A stretch of 64,000 nt of DNA, from assembly GCA_023150915.1 (NCBI GenBank), contig JAKLKA010000057.1:1-64000 (forward strand), given 5' to 3'. The notes beneath the pieces were generated by a model that had not been told where the DNA came from, made no database searches, and saw only the letters and a program-made list of their open reading frames with translations. The translations under genes were made by a program, and so were the position numbers. Source of the stretch: Polyangiaceae bacterium. GTDB taxonomy: Bacteria > Myxococcota_A > Polyangia > Polyangiales > Polyangiaceae. Shown piece by piece: positions 8,298-14,991 of this stretch; position 1 is the stretch's first letter; every line of letters starts with the position of its first letter.

Positions 8298-8527
8298 GAA
8301 CGGTCGCGTTCCCGCCGCTCGTGCGATTTGCCCGCGCGGCTGCTGAAGAATCTCTCCGTCCGGTTCTCCGCTGCGGCAGCTGCCGCCCGGGGAGCCGGGC
8401 TCGCGCTGGAACTTGGCAACCACGCTCTCACCGGACTTCGCCGAGTCCGGCGCAAACGTCGGCCCGCCAGCGCCCAAGTGCCGACCACGAACGTCGGCGT
8501 TCCCGCCGCCCCCGCCGATTTGCCTAC
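8298..8527 (+). repeat. Degenerate direct repeat pair plus perfect hairpin in the 275-nt gap before fliO
   Basis: Two related segments, about 8298-8334 and 8489-8527, share 'GAACG-TCG', 'CGTTCCCGCCG' and 'CGATTTGCC' in the same order. Between them, CCGGACT (8431-8437) and AGTCCGG (8444-8450) form a perfect seven-base-pair stem with a six-base loop. The hairpin lacks a U-run. It could act as a terminator after the DUF6151 gene or as an operator. No gene is visible in 8294-8568. Confidence 0.4.
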
Positions 8528-8568
8528 GCCCCGTCCGCCCACCTGCTCTACCCTCCGCGGCCCTGGGG

Positions 8569-8913
8569 ATGAGCCCGCTCACGAAGTACGTGATCGAAAC
8601 CGTCGTGACGCTGCTCGCAGTGATCGCGCTGGCGGTGCTCGTGCTCTACGGAGCGCGGCGGCTGGGCGTGGGCAAGCCCGCGGGGCCCGTGTCGCTGGTC
8701 GGGCGGCTGCCCCTCGAGGGGCGGCGCGTCATCTATCTGGTGCGGGTCGCCGACAAGATCTACGTGATCGGCGGCAGCGAGGCGGGCCTGGCAAAGCTCG
8801 GCGAGATCGCCGATCCCGAGCACGCATTCGAGGCCGACTCGCACTCGTTCAAAGACGTGCTCTCGCGCGTGGTCCAGCGCCCGGCGAAGGCTGACGACGG
8901 GGAGGCCACATGA
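8569..8913 (+). CDS. fliO: FliO-like membrane protein
   Basis: This encodes 114 residues from ATG 8569. One N-terminal transmembrane helix (about residues 10-28, VVTLLAVIALAVLVLYGARRLG) precedes a small cytoplasmic beta domain 'VSLVGRLPLEGRRVIYLVRVADKIYVIGGSEAGLAKLGEI'. This matches FliO, whose domain carries the 'l..rl.l...r.i.lV.v.dr..llg.s...i..L' pattern. FliO assists assembly of FliP in the flagellar export gate. The stop overlaps the start of the fliP-like gene by four bases, so the two are translationally coupled. The symbol rests on pattern and neighbour. Confidence 0.7.
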   Translation: MSPLTKYVIETVVTLLAVIALAVLVLYGARRLGVGKPAGPVSLVGRLPLEGRRVIYLVRVADKIYVIGGSEAGLAKLGEIADPEHAFEADSHSFKDVLSRVVQRPAKADDGEAT

Positions 8914-9653
8914 TGCGCTGGTCCCTCGGGGCGCTGGTGTTCCTCGCGCCGGCGGTGGCAGTCGCGCAAGGCAAGGACGGTTCGCCCGACGACCTGCTCG
9001 GGCGCCCGCTGGCGCTGGTGGTCGCGCTGGCGCTGGTGTCGCTCTTGCCGTTCGCCTTCATGACGCTGACCGCGTTCGTGAAGATCTCGACCGTGTTGCA
9101 GATCGTCCGCGGGGCCATCGGCGCGCAGAACGTGCCGTCGAACACCGTGATCATGGCGCTGGCCGGCGCCCTCACCATCCTGGCGATGTCCCCGGTGGGC
9201 TCGCGCATCCACGATCGGGCCAAGCCGCTCATCGAGGGCGACAAGGTGGCCGACACCAGCGCCTTCGTGAAGGGCGCCCTCGAAGCCACGCGGGAACCGC
9301 TGCGGGACTTCTTGCGGGCCAACGCCTCGGAGCGCGAGCTGACGCGCTTTTACGAGATCGCCAAGGCGGCGCGGCCAGAGCCCGAGCGCAAGGACGTGGG
9401 CCGGCACGACATGGTGATCGTGATCCCGGCGTTCGTGGTCACCGAGCTGATCGAGGCCTTCGCCATCGGGTTCGCCATCTACTTGCCGTTTCTGATCATC
9501 GATCTGGTGGTGTCCAACGTGCTCTTGGCGCTCGGCATGCAGATGATGAACCCGACCCAGGTCAGCTTGCCTTTCAAGCTGCTGCTGTTCGTGGCCATCG
9601 ACGGCTGGGGTCTCTTGGCGCAGGCGCTGGTGACCGGGTACCGCGTGAGCTGA
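8910..9653 (+). CDS. fliP: FliP/SctR-family export-gate protein
   Basis: This encodes 247 residues, the usual length of FliP. It has an N-terminal signal-peptide-like segment (VFLAPAVAVAQG), as FliP has and most SctR lack. Family motifs follow: 'LLPFAFMTLTAFVKISTVLQIVRGAIGAQNVPSN' (about residues 45-78), a periplasmic helical loop, then 'HDMVIVIPAFVVTELIEAFAIGFAIYLPFLIIDLVVSNVLLALGMQMMNP' and 'SLPFKLLLFVAIDGWGLLAQALV'. FliP forms the pentameric core of the flagellar or type III export gate. Here it has only FliO beside it; no fliQ, fliR, flhB, flhA or sct gene occurs within the window. Confidence 0.9.
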   Translation: MMRWSLGALVFLAPAVAVAQGKDGSPDDLLGRPLALVVALALVSLLPFAFMTLTAFVKISTVLQIVRGAIGAQNVPSNTVIMALAGALTILAMSPVGSRIHDRAKPLIEGDKVADTSAFVKGALEATREPLRDFLRANASERELTRFYEIAKAARPEPERKDVGRHDMVIVIPAFVVTELIEAFAIGFAIYLPFLIIDLVVSNVLLALGMQMMNPTQVSLPFKLLLFVAIDGWGLLAQALVTGYRVS

Positions 9654-9789
9654 GCGAGGCCGGGTCAGCGAGGGTCGACCCGGACCAGGCGGGGGTCGGA
9701 TTGACAGCTCGACTGCGCGGAAGTGACGCGCGTCGGTGACTGAGGGCCCAGCCGGGAACCCGCGAGCCCGGGCCGCGTGGAACGCCAGC

Positions 9790-10170
9790 ATGGGATCACG
9801 TTTCCTCGTCCTCGCCCTGAGCCTCTGGGCCCTCTCGGGCTGCGCGGCGGGCTTCCGCGCCGAGGCCCGGGGCAGGGTGGTGACCGCGGACGACGGTTAT
9901 CCGCTCCGCGTCTACGAGATGGTCGAGAGCGGCACGCCTCGGGCGCCCGCCCGCGACGGGCTGGTGTTCTACCTCGACGGTTCGCGCCGCAGCTCGGTGC
10001 TGGAGCGCATGGGCGGTCGGAGCGCGCTGCCGTGCGCCGAGATCGACGTGGTGAGCTGGCTCGGACGGACTCGGGCCATATCCGCCGAAGACGCCCGGGT
10101 CTTTGCAGAGCGCACGCGGCAGGCTCATCCCGAACGGTTCGCCGGCGGGCGTGAGCGCTGCGCGCTGTAG
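9790..10170 (+). CDS. Short lipoprotein, possibly a truncated hydrolase-like protein
   Basis: This encodes 126 residues from ATG 9790, chosen because the signal peptide MGSRFLVLALSLWALSGC then has normal length and lipobox LSGC. The mature part has 'GYPLRVYEMVESGTPRAPARDGLVFYLDGSRRSSVLERMGG'. This recalls the opening strands and 'FYL.GS' loop of alpha/beta-hydrolase-like lipoproteins, but the protein ends soon after, without a nucleophile elbow or catalytic triad. It may be a truncated relative or a small stand-alone protein. No RBS or promoter is obvious. Function unknown. Confidence 0.55.
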   Translation: MGSRFLVLALSLWALSGCAAGFRAEARGRVVTADDGYPLRVYEMVESGTPRAPARDGLVFYLDGSRRSSVLERMGGRSALPCAEIDVVSWLGRTRAISAEDARVFAERTRQAHPERFAGGRERCAL

Positions 10171-10199
10171 CAACCACGGCGCACGGCCCAGTCCGGTGG

Positions 10200-10205
10200 T
10201 AGCCT
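10200..10205 (+). promoter_or_regulatory. Putative -10 element (TAGCCT) of the MenA/MenT-like pair
   Basis: TAGCCT ends nine bases before the GTG start at 10215. A GGAG lies inside the spacer, so a short leader with an RBS is also possible. Confidence 0.35.
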
Positions 10206-10214
10206 TGGAGAGCC

Positions 10215-10406
10215 GTGGACCTTCTCACCCTCGATAATCTGGCTGACGCGCGGGCGACGAGCCCCGAAGAGAAGCTTCGGCAAGCACTGGAGCTCATGGC
10301 CGCCGGATTCCGGCTCGAGCGGTCAGCGCTCCGCGAGCGGCACCGCGATGCGAGCGAGGAGGAGATCGCCCGCCTCTTCGAGGAGTGGCTGGCAGCGGAT
10401 GAGTGA
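10215..10406 (+). CDS. MenA1/Rv0078B-like antitoxin
   Basis: This encodes 63 residues from GTG 10215. It is all-helical: 'SPEEKLRQALELMAAGFRLERSALRERHRDASEEEIARLFEEWL'. From memory, this pattern (an aspartate/glutamate-rich first helix with 'QAL.LM..G...', a basic 'R...RHPDA' and 'EIe..l..Wl') is that of the Rv0078B-type antitoxins paired with MenT1 nucleotidyltransferase toxins. The coding region overlaps the downstream nucleotidyltransferase gene by eight bases, the usual arrangement of an antitoxin preceding its toxin. Toxin neutralisation is inferred. Confidence 0.65.
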   Translation: MDLLTLDNLADARATSPEEKLRQALELMAAGFRLERSALRERHRDASEEEIARLFEEWLAADE

Positions 10407-10998
10407 GCTCTCGGCGCTCGAGAATGCACTGCGGGGCACCGTCGAAGAGCTGCGAGCACGCGGTCGCCGGTTCGCACTGGTGGGCGGCCTCGCTGTATCC
10501 GTGCGCGCGGAGGTGCGTTTCACTCGCGACGTCGACCTTGCCGTGGTCGTCCTCGACGATGCGGACACCGAAGGCCTGGTCTTCGAGCTTCGAAGCAAGG
10601 GCTATCGACCGCTGGCGAGCGTCGAGCACGAGACGCAGGGCCGGCTCGCGACGGTGCGCCTTCTTGCCCCACAGGGCGTCAAGGTCGATCTTCTGACCGC
10701 GAGCAGCGGCATCGAGCACGAGGTGGTGGAAGGCGCGACTCCCGTGACTCTCGAGGGTGTCGGTGCACTACCGGTTGCAAGCGCCGAAGACCTGCTGAGC
10801 CTGAAGGTGCTCTCGATGACCGATCGTCGCTTGCAGGACCGAATCGACGCGGACAGGCTCGTCGCCGTGAACCCCAACCTCGATCTGGGTCGCGTGCGAC
10901 ACAACCTCGAGCTCATCACCGCGCGCGGATTTCATCGAGATCAGGACTTGCTCGCGAAGCTGGAGGCTCTGATCGCGAATGGTGCTCGGGCCGGGTAG
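10399..10998 (+). CDS. AbiEii/MenT-type nucleotidyltransferase (probable toxin)
   Basis: This encodes 199 residues. The nucleotidyltransferase signature is 'FALVGGLAVSVRAEVRFTRDVDLAVVV' (about residues 25-51): the GG followed by R-x-T-x-D-x-D-L, where the two Asp bind metal. The C-terminal part has 'SAEDLLSLKVLSMTDRRLQDRIDADRLV', with the Lys and Asp conserved in AbiEii/DUF1814 proteins. Mycobacterial MenT relatives add nucleotides to tRNA 3' ends and arrest growth. The preceding 63-codon gene and the eight-base overlap support a toxin-antitoxin operon. A housekeeping nucleotidyltransferase role is less likely. Nothing beyond a promoter is visible in 10999-11231. Confidence 0.75.
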   Translation: MSELSALENALRGTVEELRARGRRFALVGGLAVSVRAEVRFTRDVDLAVVVLDDADTEGLVFELRSKGYRPLASVEHETQGRLATVRLLAPQGVKVDLLTASSGIEHEVVEGATPVTLEGVGALPVASAEDLLSLKVLSMTDRRLQDRIDADRLVAVNPNLDLGRVRHNLELITARGFHRDQDLLAKLEALIANGARAG

Positions 10999-11116
10999 CG
11001 CCGCCGCCCCCAGGGCCCAGCACCGCCGGTCGACCCGGTAGAAATTCGCCGGCGGACCGGGAATACCCTGAGGTTTCGGCGGTTTTGGCCGTGCTCGGAA
11101 GGGCTCTTCCGGTTGG

Positions 11117-11144
11117 TTGACTTGGATCGCGCCGTCTGTAGGAT
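11117..11144 (+). promoter_or_regulatory. Sigma-70-like promoter TTGACT-16-TAGGAT for the Gld-like operon
   Basis: TTGACT at 11117-11122 and TAGGAT at 11139-11144, with a 16-base spacer, lie about 88 bases before the ATG at 11232. It is the best -35/-10 pair I see in the window. It would drive the four genes 11232-16143. Confidence 0.5.
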
Positions 11145-11231
11145 GCCGCGGCCCGAGCCGGCCGGGTTCCCAGCCGAGCCTCGGCGTTTCTTTCCCCAGA
11201 GGGGTCCCCCCCTCGTTTCTTTGGAGCTCGG

Positions 11232-12398
11232 ATGACAACCGACGTGATGATCTCTGCGAACGCGCTCAGCAAGCGCTTCGGGAGCACCCGCGCCCTGGAC
11301 AAGGTGAGCTTCGAGGTCCGGCGTGGCGAAGTCGTGGGCTTTCTCGGTCCGAACGGGGCCGGCAAGTCGACGACGATGCGCATTCTGACCTGCTACATCT
11401 CGCCGAGCACGGGCACCGCCAAGGTCCATGGGCACGACGTGTTCGACGACCCGCTCGCGGTCCGCAAGACCCTGGGCTATCTGCCGCAGCGCGCGCCGCT
11501 CTACACGGACATGAACGTGTACGAGTACCTGCAGTTCGCCTCGCAGATCCGCGGCCTCGACGAGGGCACCTTCAAGAACCGCCTGAAGAAGGTGGTGGAG
11601 GTCTGCGGTCTGGCGCAGTCGCTGGGCAAGACCATCTCGACGCTGTCGCACGGCTATCGCCAGCGCGTGGGCCTCGGGCAGGCGCTGATTCACGACCCGC
11701 CGATCCTGATCCTGGACGAGCCCACCAGCGACCTCGACCCGAACGAGAAGGCCGAGGTCATCAAGTACATCAAAGAGATCGGCAAAGACCGCACGATCTT
11801 GCTGAGCACCCACAACCTGGGTGAGGTCGAAGAGGCATGCGCCCGGGCCATCATCGTGTCCAAGGGGCGCGTGGTGGCCGACGGCCAGCTCGACGACATT
11901 CGCGCCAAGACCGGCCGGGTTCGGTACGTGGTCACCATCGACGAGACCCGCGCCGAGGCCGGAAACAAGCCGCCGAAAGCGCTGGAGATCGAAGAGGCGC
12001 TGGGCCGGCTGGGTGGCGCCTCGGCGATCCGCGAGCTTCCCACCGACGAGACGGCGCACAAGTTCGAGCTGTCGGGAGCGCAGGACTCGGACCTCCGCGC
12101 CGAGATCTTCCGGCTGATCGTGGCCCGGAACTGGACCCTGCTCGAGCTTCGGCGCGACGCCCAGAGTCTGGACGCCGTGTTCCGCGATCTGACCCGCGGC
12201 GACGAGAAGCTCGATCGCGGCGGGGATTGGGAAGACGAAGACGAGTCGGACGACGATTCGGAAGAAGACGATTCGGAAGAAGACGATTCGGAAGAAGACG
12301 ATTCGGAAGAAGAGTCGGATGACGACGATTCGGACGACGATTCGGACGAGGACGACGAGGACGACGAGGACGAGCCCTCGGAGAGGAAGAAGAAGTAG
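11232..12398 (+). CDS. GldA-like ABC transporter ATPase with long acidic tail
   Basis: This encodes 388 residues. Walker A is GPNGAGKST at 39-47; the signature LSHGYRQRVGLGQAL begins at 138; Walker B ILILDEPTSDLDP lies at about 157-169; the switch His is in 'LLSTHNLGEVEE'. This is the GldA/DrrA-type ATPase class. After a regulatory domain (about 215-315) comes a strongly acidic, low-complexity tail from about residue 330, including four perfect copies of a DDSEE-type unit and ending 'PSERKKK'. Such a tail is not part of normal GldA proteins. Two bases separate it from the permease gene, so they form one operon. It powers the exporter made with the next genes; the substrate is unknown. Confidence 0.9.
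   Translation: MTTDVMISANALSKRFGSTRALDKVSFEVRRGEVVGFLGPNGAGKSTTMRILTCYISPSTGTAKVHGHDVFDDPLAVRKTLGYLPQRAPLYTDMNVYEYLQFASQIRGLDEGTFKNRLKKVVEVCGLAQSLGKTISTLSHGYRQRVGLGQALIHDPPILILDEPTSDLDPNEKAEVIKYIKEIGKDRTILLSTHNLGEVEEACARAIIVSKGRVVADGQLDDIRAKTGRVRYVVTIDETRAEAGNKPPKALEIEEALGRLGGASAIRELPTDETAHKFELSGAQDSDLRAEIFRLIVARNWTLLELRRDAQSLDAVFRDLTRGDEKLDRGGDWEDEDESDDDSEEDDSEEDDSEEDDSEEESDDDDSDDDSDEDDEDDEDEPSERKKK
12252..12311 (+). repeat. Four tandem copies of a 15-base unit (gacgattcggaagaa)
   Basis: Four exact copies lie head to tail at 12252-12266, 12267-12281, 12282-12296 and 12297-12311, inside the ATPase tail, each encoding Asp-Asp-Ser-Glu-Glu. Related but imperfect acidic codons continue to about 12375. 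In-frame tandem units like this can change copy number by slippage without breaking the gene. Confidence 0.95.
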
Positions 12399-12400
12399 CC

Positions 12401-13135
12401 ATGGCGGCAATGACGACGATTGCCCGGCGCGAGTTCCGGTCGTATTTCGACTCGCCCATCGCGTACGTGGTCATCTGTCTGAGCTTTCTCGCGCTCGGGC
12501 TGATGTTCTTCATGTATCGCGGCGGGTTCTGGCAGGTCGACCGCGCCAGCTTGCAGACCATGTTCGACTACGTGCCCTTCGGGCTCTCGTGCCTGGTGGT
12601 GCCGGTGGTGACCATGCGCCTGGTGGCGGAAGAGAAGCGCAGCGGCACGCTCGAGATGCTGATCACGCTGCCGGTCAAGGACAGCGACGTGATCCTCGGC
12701 AAGTACTTCGGCGCCCTGGGCCTGGTGCTGGTGCTGGTGCTCGCGACCCTGGCTTACCCGCTGGCGATGTTCAAGTTCCCCTGGGTGCTCGGCTCGCTCG
12801 ATTACGGGCCGATCCTCACCGGATACCTCGGGCTGATCTTGTTCAGCGCCGCGGCCACGTCCATCGGCCTCTTGATCAGCGCGCTGACCGAGAGTCAGGC
12901 CGTGGCCTTCTTCATCACCTTCTTCGTGCTGGTGGTGCTCTGGTTCCTCGGCACCGCCGCAGAGACACAGCCGGGGACGCTGGGCACCGTGCTGGCCTAT
13001 GTGAGCTTCCAGTCGCGGATGCAGGGCTTCAATCGCGGCGTCATCGACTCGCGGGACGTCGTCTTCTTCCTGTCGGTCACCATCATCGCGCTGGTGATCG
13101 CTTTCCGGGCGCTCGAGCGCCGCAAGTGGGCGTGA
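12401..13135 (+). CDS. GldF-like ABC transporter permease
   Basis: This encodes 244 residues with six predicted transmembrane helices. It starts 'TIARREFRSYFDSPIAYVVI', the typical opening of GldF/ABC-2 permeases, and contains 'EEKRSGTLEMLITLPVKDSDVILGKYFGA', the conserved cytoplasmic loop of the family. It would form the membrane channel for the ATPase encoded just upstream. In Bacteroidota, GldAFG are needed for gliding and type IX secretion. In other phyla the same set has no settled role. Confidence 0.9.
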   Translation: MAAMTTIARREFRSYFDSPIAYVVICLSFLALGLMFFMYRGGFWQVDRASLQTMFDYVPFGLSCLVVPVVTMRLVAEEKRSGTLEMLITLPVKDSDVILGKYFGALGLVLVLVLATLAYPLAMFKFPWVLGSLDYGPILTGYLGLILFSAAATSIGLLISALTESQAVAFFITFFVLVVLWFLGTAAETQPGTLGTVLAYVSFQSRMQGFNRGVIDSRDVVFFLSVTIIALVIAFRALERRKWA

Positions 13136-13136
13136 C

Positions 13137-14978
13137 ATGGCGACGCAAGATCAGAAGCGAAAAGCGGCTGCACAGACCGGCCTGTATCTGGCGGTGCTGC
13201 TGGCCATCGCCGTCGCGGCGAACGTGCTCAGCATGGGCATGAACAAGCGCTGGGACCGCACCAGCGCCAAGCGCTACACCCTGAGCGAGGGCAGCGGCCG
13301 GCTGGTGGCCGGGCTGAACAGCCCGATCCAGATCGAGGCGTACGTGACCAAGGGCCTGGCCCAGGTCGACACGTTCGTGCGCGACCTGACCGATCTGCTC
13401 AAAGAGTACGAGCGGTCGAGCAAGGGCAAGTTCAAGTTCACCATCGTCGAGGCCAAGAGCGACGAGCAGCGCGAGGCCGCCAAAGAGGCCGGGCTGCAAG
13501 AGATGGCGTTCGGCGAGGCCAGCGCCACCGGTGACGATCAAGCCAGCATTGCCCAGGGCTACATGGGGCTGGTGTTCAAGTACGGCAGCGAGAAGGGCGT
13601 GATCCCGCAGCTTGCGCCCAACCGCACCGAAGGCCTCGAGTTCTGGATCACCAACAAGATCCGCGAGGTTCGGGACAAGGCCGAGAACATCAAGCACAAG
13701 GTCGGCGTCATCACCAACAAGGACGAGTTGAAGATGACGGACCCCAACCTGGTGCCACGCCAGGGCAAGGGTGCGGCGCCCAGCATCCAGACCATCTTGG
13801 AGCAGGCCTTCCCGTTCTACGACCTCGAGACCGTCGACCTGAAGGACGGCGAGAGCGAGATCGACGCCAGCCTGGACGGCCTGATCATCACCCAGCCCCG
13901 CAAGGACTACACCGAGAAAGAGCTGCGCCGCGTCGATCAGTTCCTGATGCGCGGCAACAAGGCCCTGGTGGTCTACGCCTCGGCGGTGACGCTCAAGCCG
14001 CAAGATCCGAAGATGGAAGCGAGCCTGTCTTGGCACGGCCTCGACAAGCTGCTCGTGGGCTACGGCTTCAACGTCCAGAAGAACGCGGTGCTCGACTTCG
14101 GCGCGCAGTTCCGCCTGGGCGTGATGACCGCCACCGGGACGGTCAGCTCGATCCGCCACCCGGGCATCGCCCACGTGATCAACGACCCCCGCTTCGAGGG
14201 TGACGAGAAGTTGCTCGACACCGGGTTCGCCGGCTTCTTCCGCATGGATCAGGTGGCGATGCCGTTCCCCTCGAGCATCGAGCTGAAGCGCGATGCCCAG
14301 CCGGACGACGTGAAGCTCTATGCCGTGGCGCGCACCACCCCGGCGGCCAGCGTGATCACCGGCGAAAACGTGGACATGAAGCTCCGCGCCGAGTGGCAGC
14401 CGAAGCCGCCCTATGGGCAGCACGTCATCGCCGCCGTGGCCGAGGGCAAGCTCAAGAGCGCGCTGGGCTCGGCCGAGGGCATCACGGTGCCCGAGCGGTC
14501 GCCCGAGCCGTCGCGCGTGCTGCTGGTGGCCTCGGGTCTGTTCCTGACCAACCCCTTCGCCTACGCCGGCAACGGCCCGGATCTGGGTGGTCAGTTCGCG
14601 ATGATGGGCGCCATTGGTGGCGACCAGCAGCTGCAGATGATCGCGCAGCCGTACGCCAAGGACTATCTCACCGGCACCATCCTCAGCGTGAAGAACACCC
14701 TCGACTGGATCAGCGGCGACGCCGATCTGCTCGCGGCCAGCGCCAAGCTGCTTCAGGAGCCCAACCTGACGTACTCGAGCGTGGCCAAACCCAAGATCGC
14801 CGCCGAGGACGACGAGGCTGCGATCAAGAAGAAGGACGAGGAGTACCGCACGGGCCGCAAGGCCGTGCAGCAGAAGGTCCAGTGGTCACTGACCCTGGGC
14901 GTTCCCGTGCTGTTCGCCCTGTTCGGCATCGGTCGCTGGCGCTACCGCGAGGGCAAGCGCGCGCAGAGGAAGATCTAG
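13137..14978 (+). CDS. GldG-like auxiliary ABC exporter protein
   Basis: This encodes 613 residues. One N-terminal membrane helix (LYLAVLLAIAVAANVLSMGMN) is followed by 'WDRTSAKRYTLSEGSGRLVAGLNSPIQIEAYVTKGL', the canonical opening of GldG/ABC_transp_aux proteins. A periplasmic domain then has 'LIITQPRKDYTEKELRRVDQFLMRGNKALVVY'. A second helix (WSLTLGVPVLFALFGIGRW) near the C-terminus is followed by a basic tail. The start is one base after the permease stop. It probably works as the periplasmic partner of the ATPase/permease pair. Confidence 0.9.
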   Translation: MATQDQKRKAAAQTGLYLAVLLAIAVAANVLSMGMNKRWDRTSAKRYTLSEGSGRLVAGLNSPIQIEAYVTKGLAQVDTFVRDLTDLLKEYERSSKGKFKFTIVEAKSDEQREAAKEAGLQEMAFGEASATGDDQASIAQGYMGLVFKYGSEKGVIPQLAPNRTEGLEFWITNKIREVRDKAENIKHKVGVITNKDELKMTDPNLVPRQGKGAAPSIQTILEQAFPFYDLETVDLKDGESEIDASLDGLIITQPRKDYTEKELRRVDQFLMRGNKALVVYASAVTLKPQDPKMEASLSWHGLDKLLVGYGFNVQKNAVLDFGAQFRLGVMTATGTVSSIRHPGIAHVINDPRFEGDEKLLDTGFAGFFRMDQVAMPFPSSIELKRDAQPDDVKLYAVARTTPAASVITGENVDMKLRAEWQPKPPYGQHVIAAVAEGKLKSALGSAEGITVPERSPEPSRVLLVASGLFLTNPFAYAGNGPDLGGQFAMMGAIGGDQQLQMIAQPYAKDYLTGTILSVKNTLDWISGDADLLAASAKLLQEPNLTYSSVAKPKIAAEDDEAAIKKKDEEYRTGRKAVQQKVQWSLTLGVPVLFALFGIGRWRYREGKRAQRKI

Positions 14979-14991
14979 AAGGTCAGGGTCC

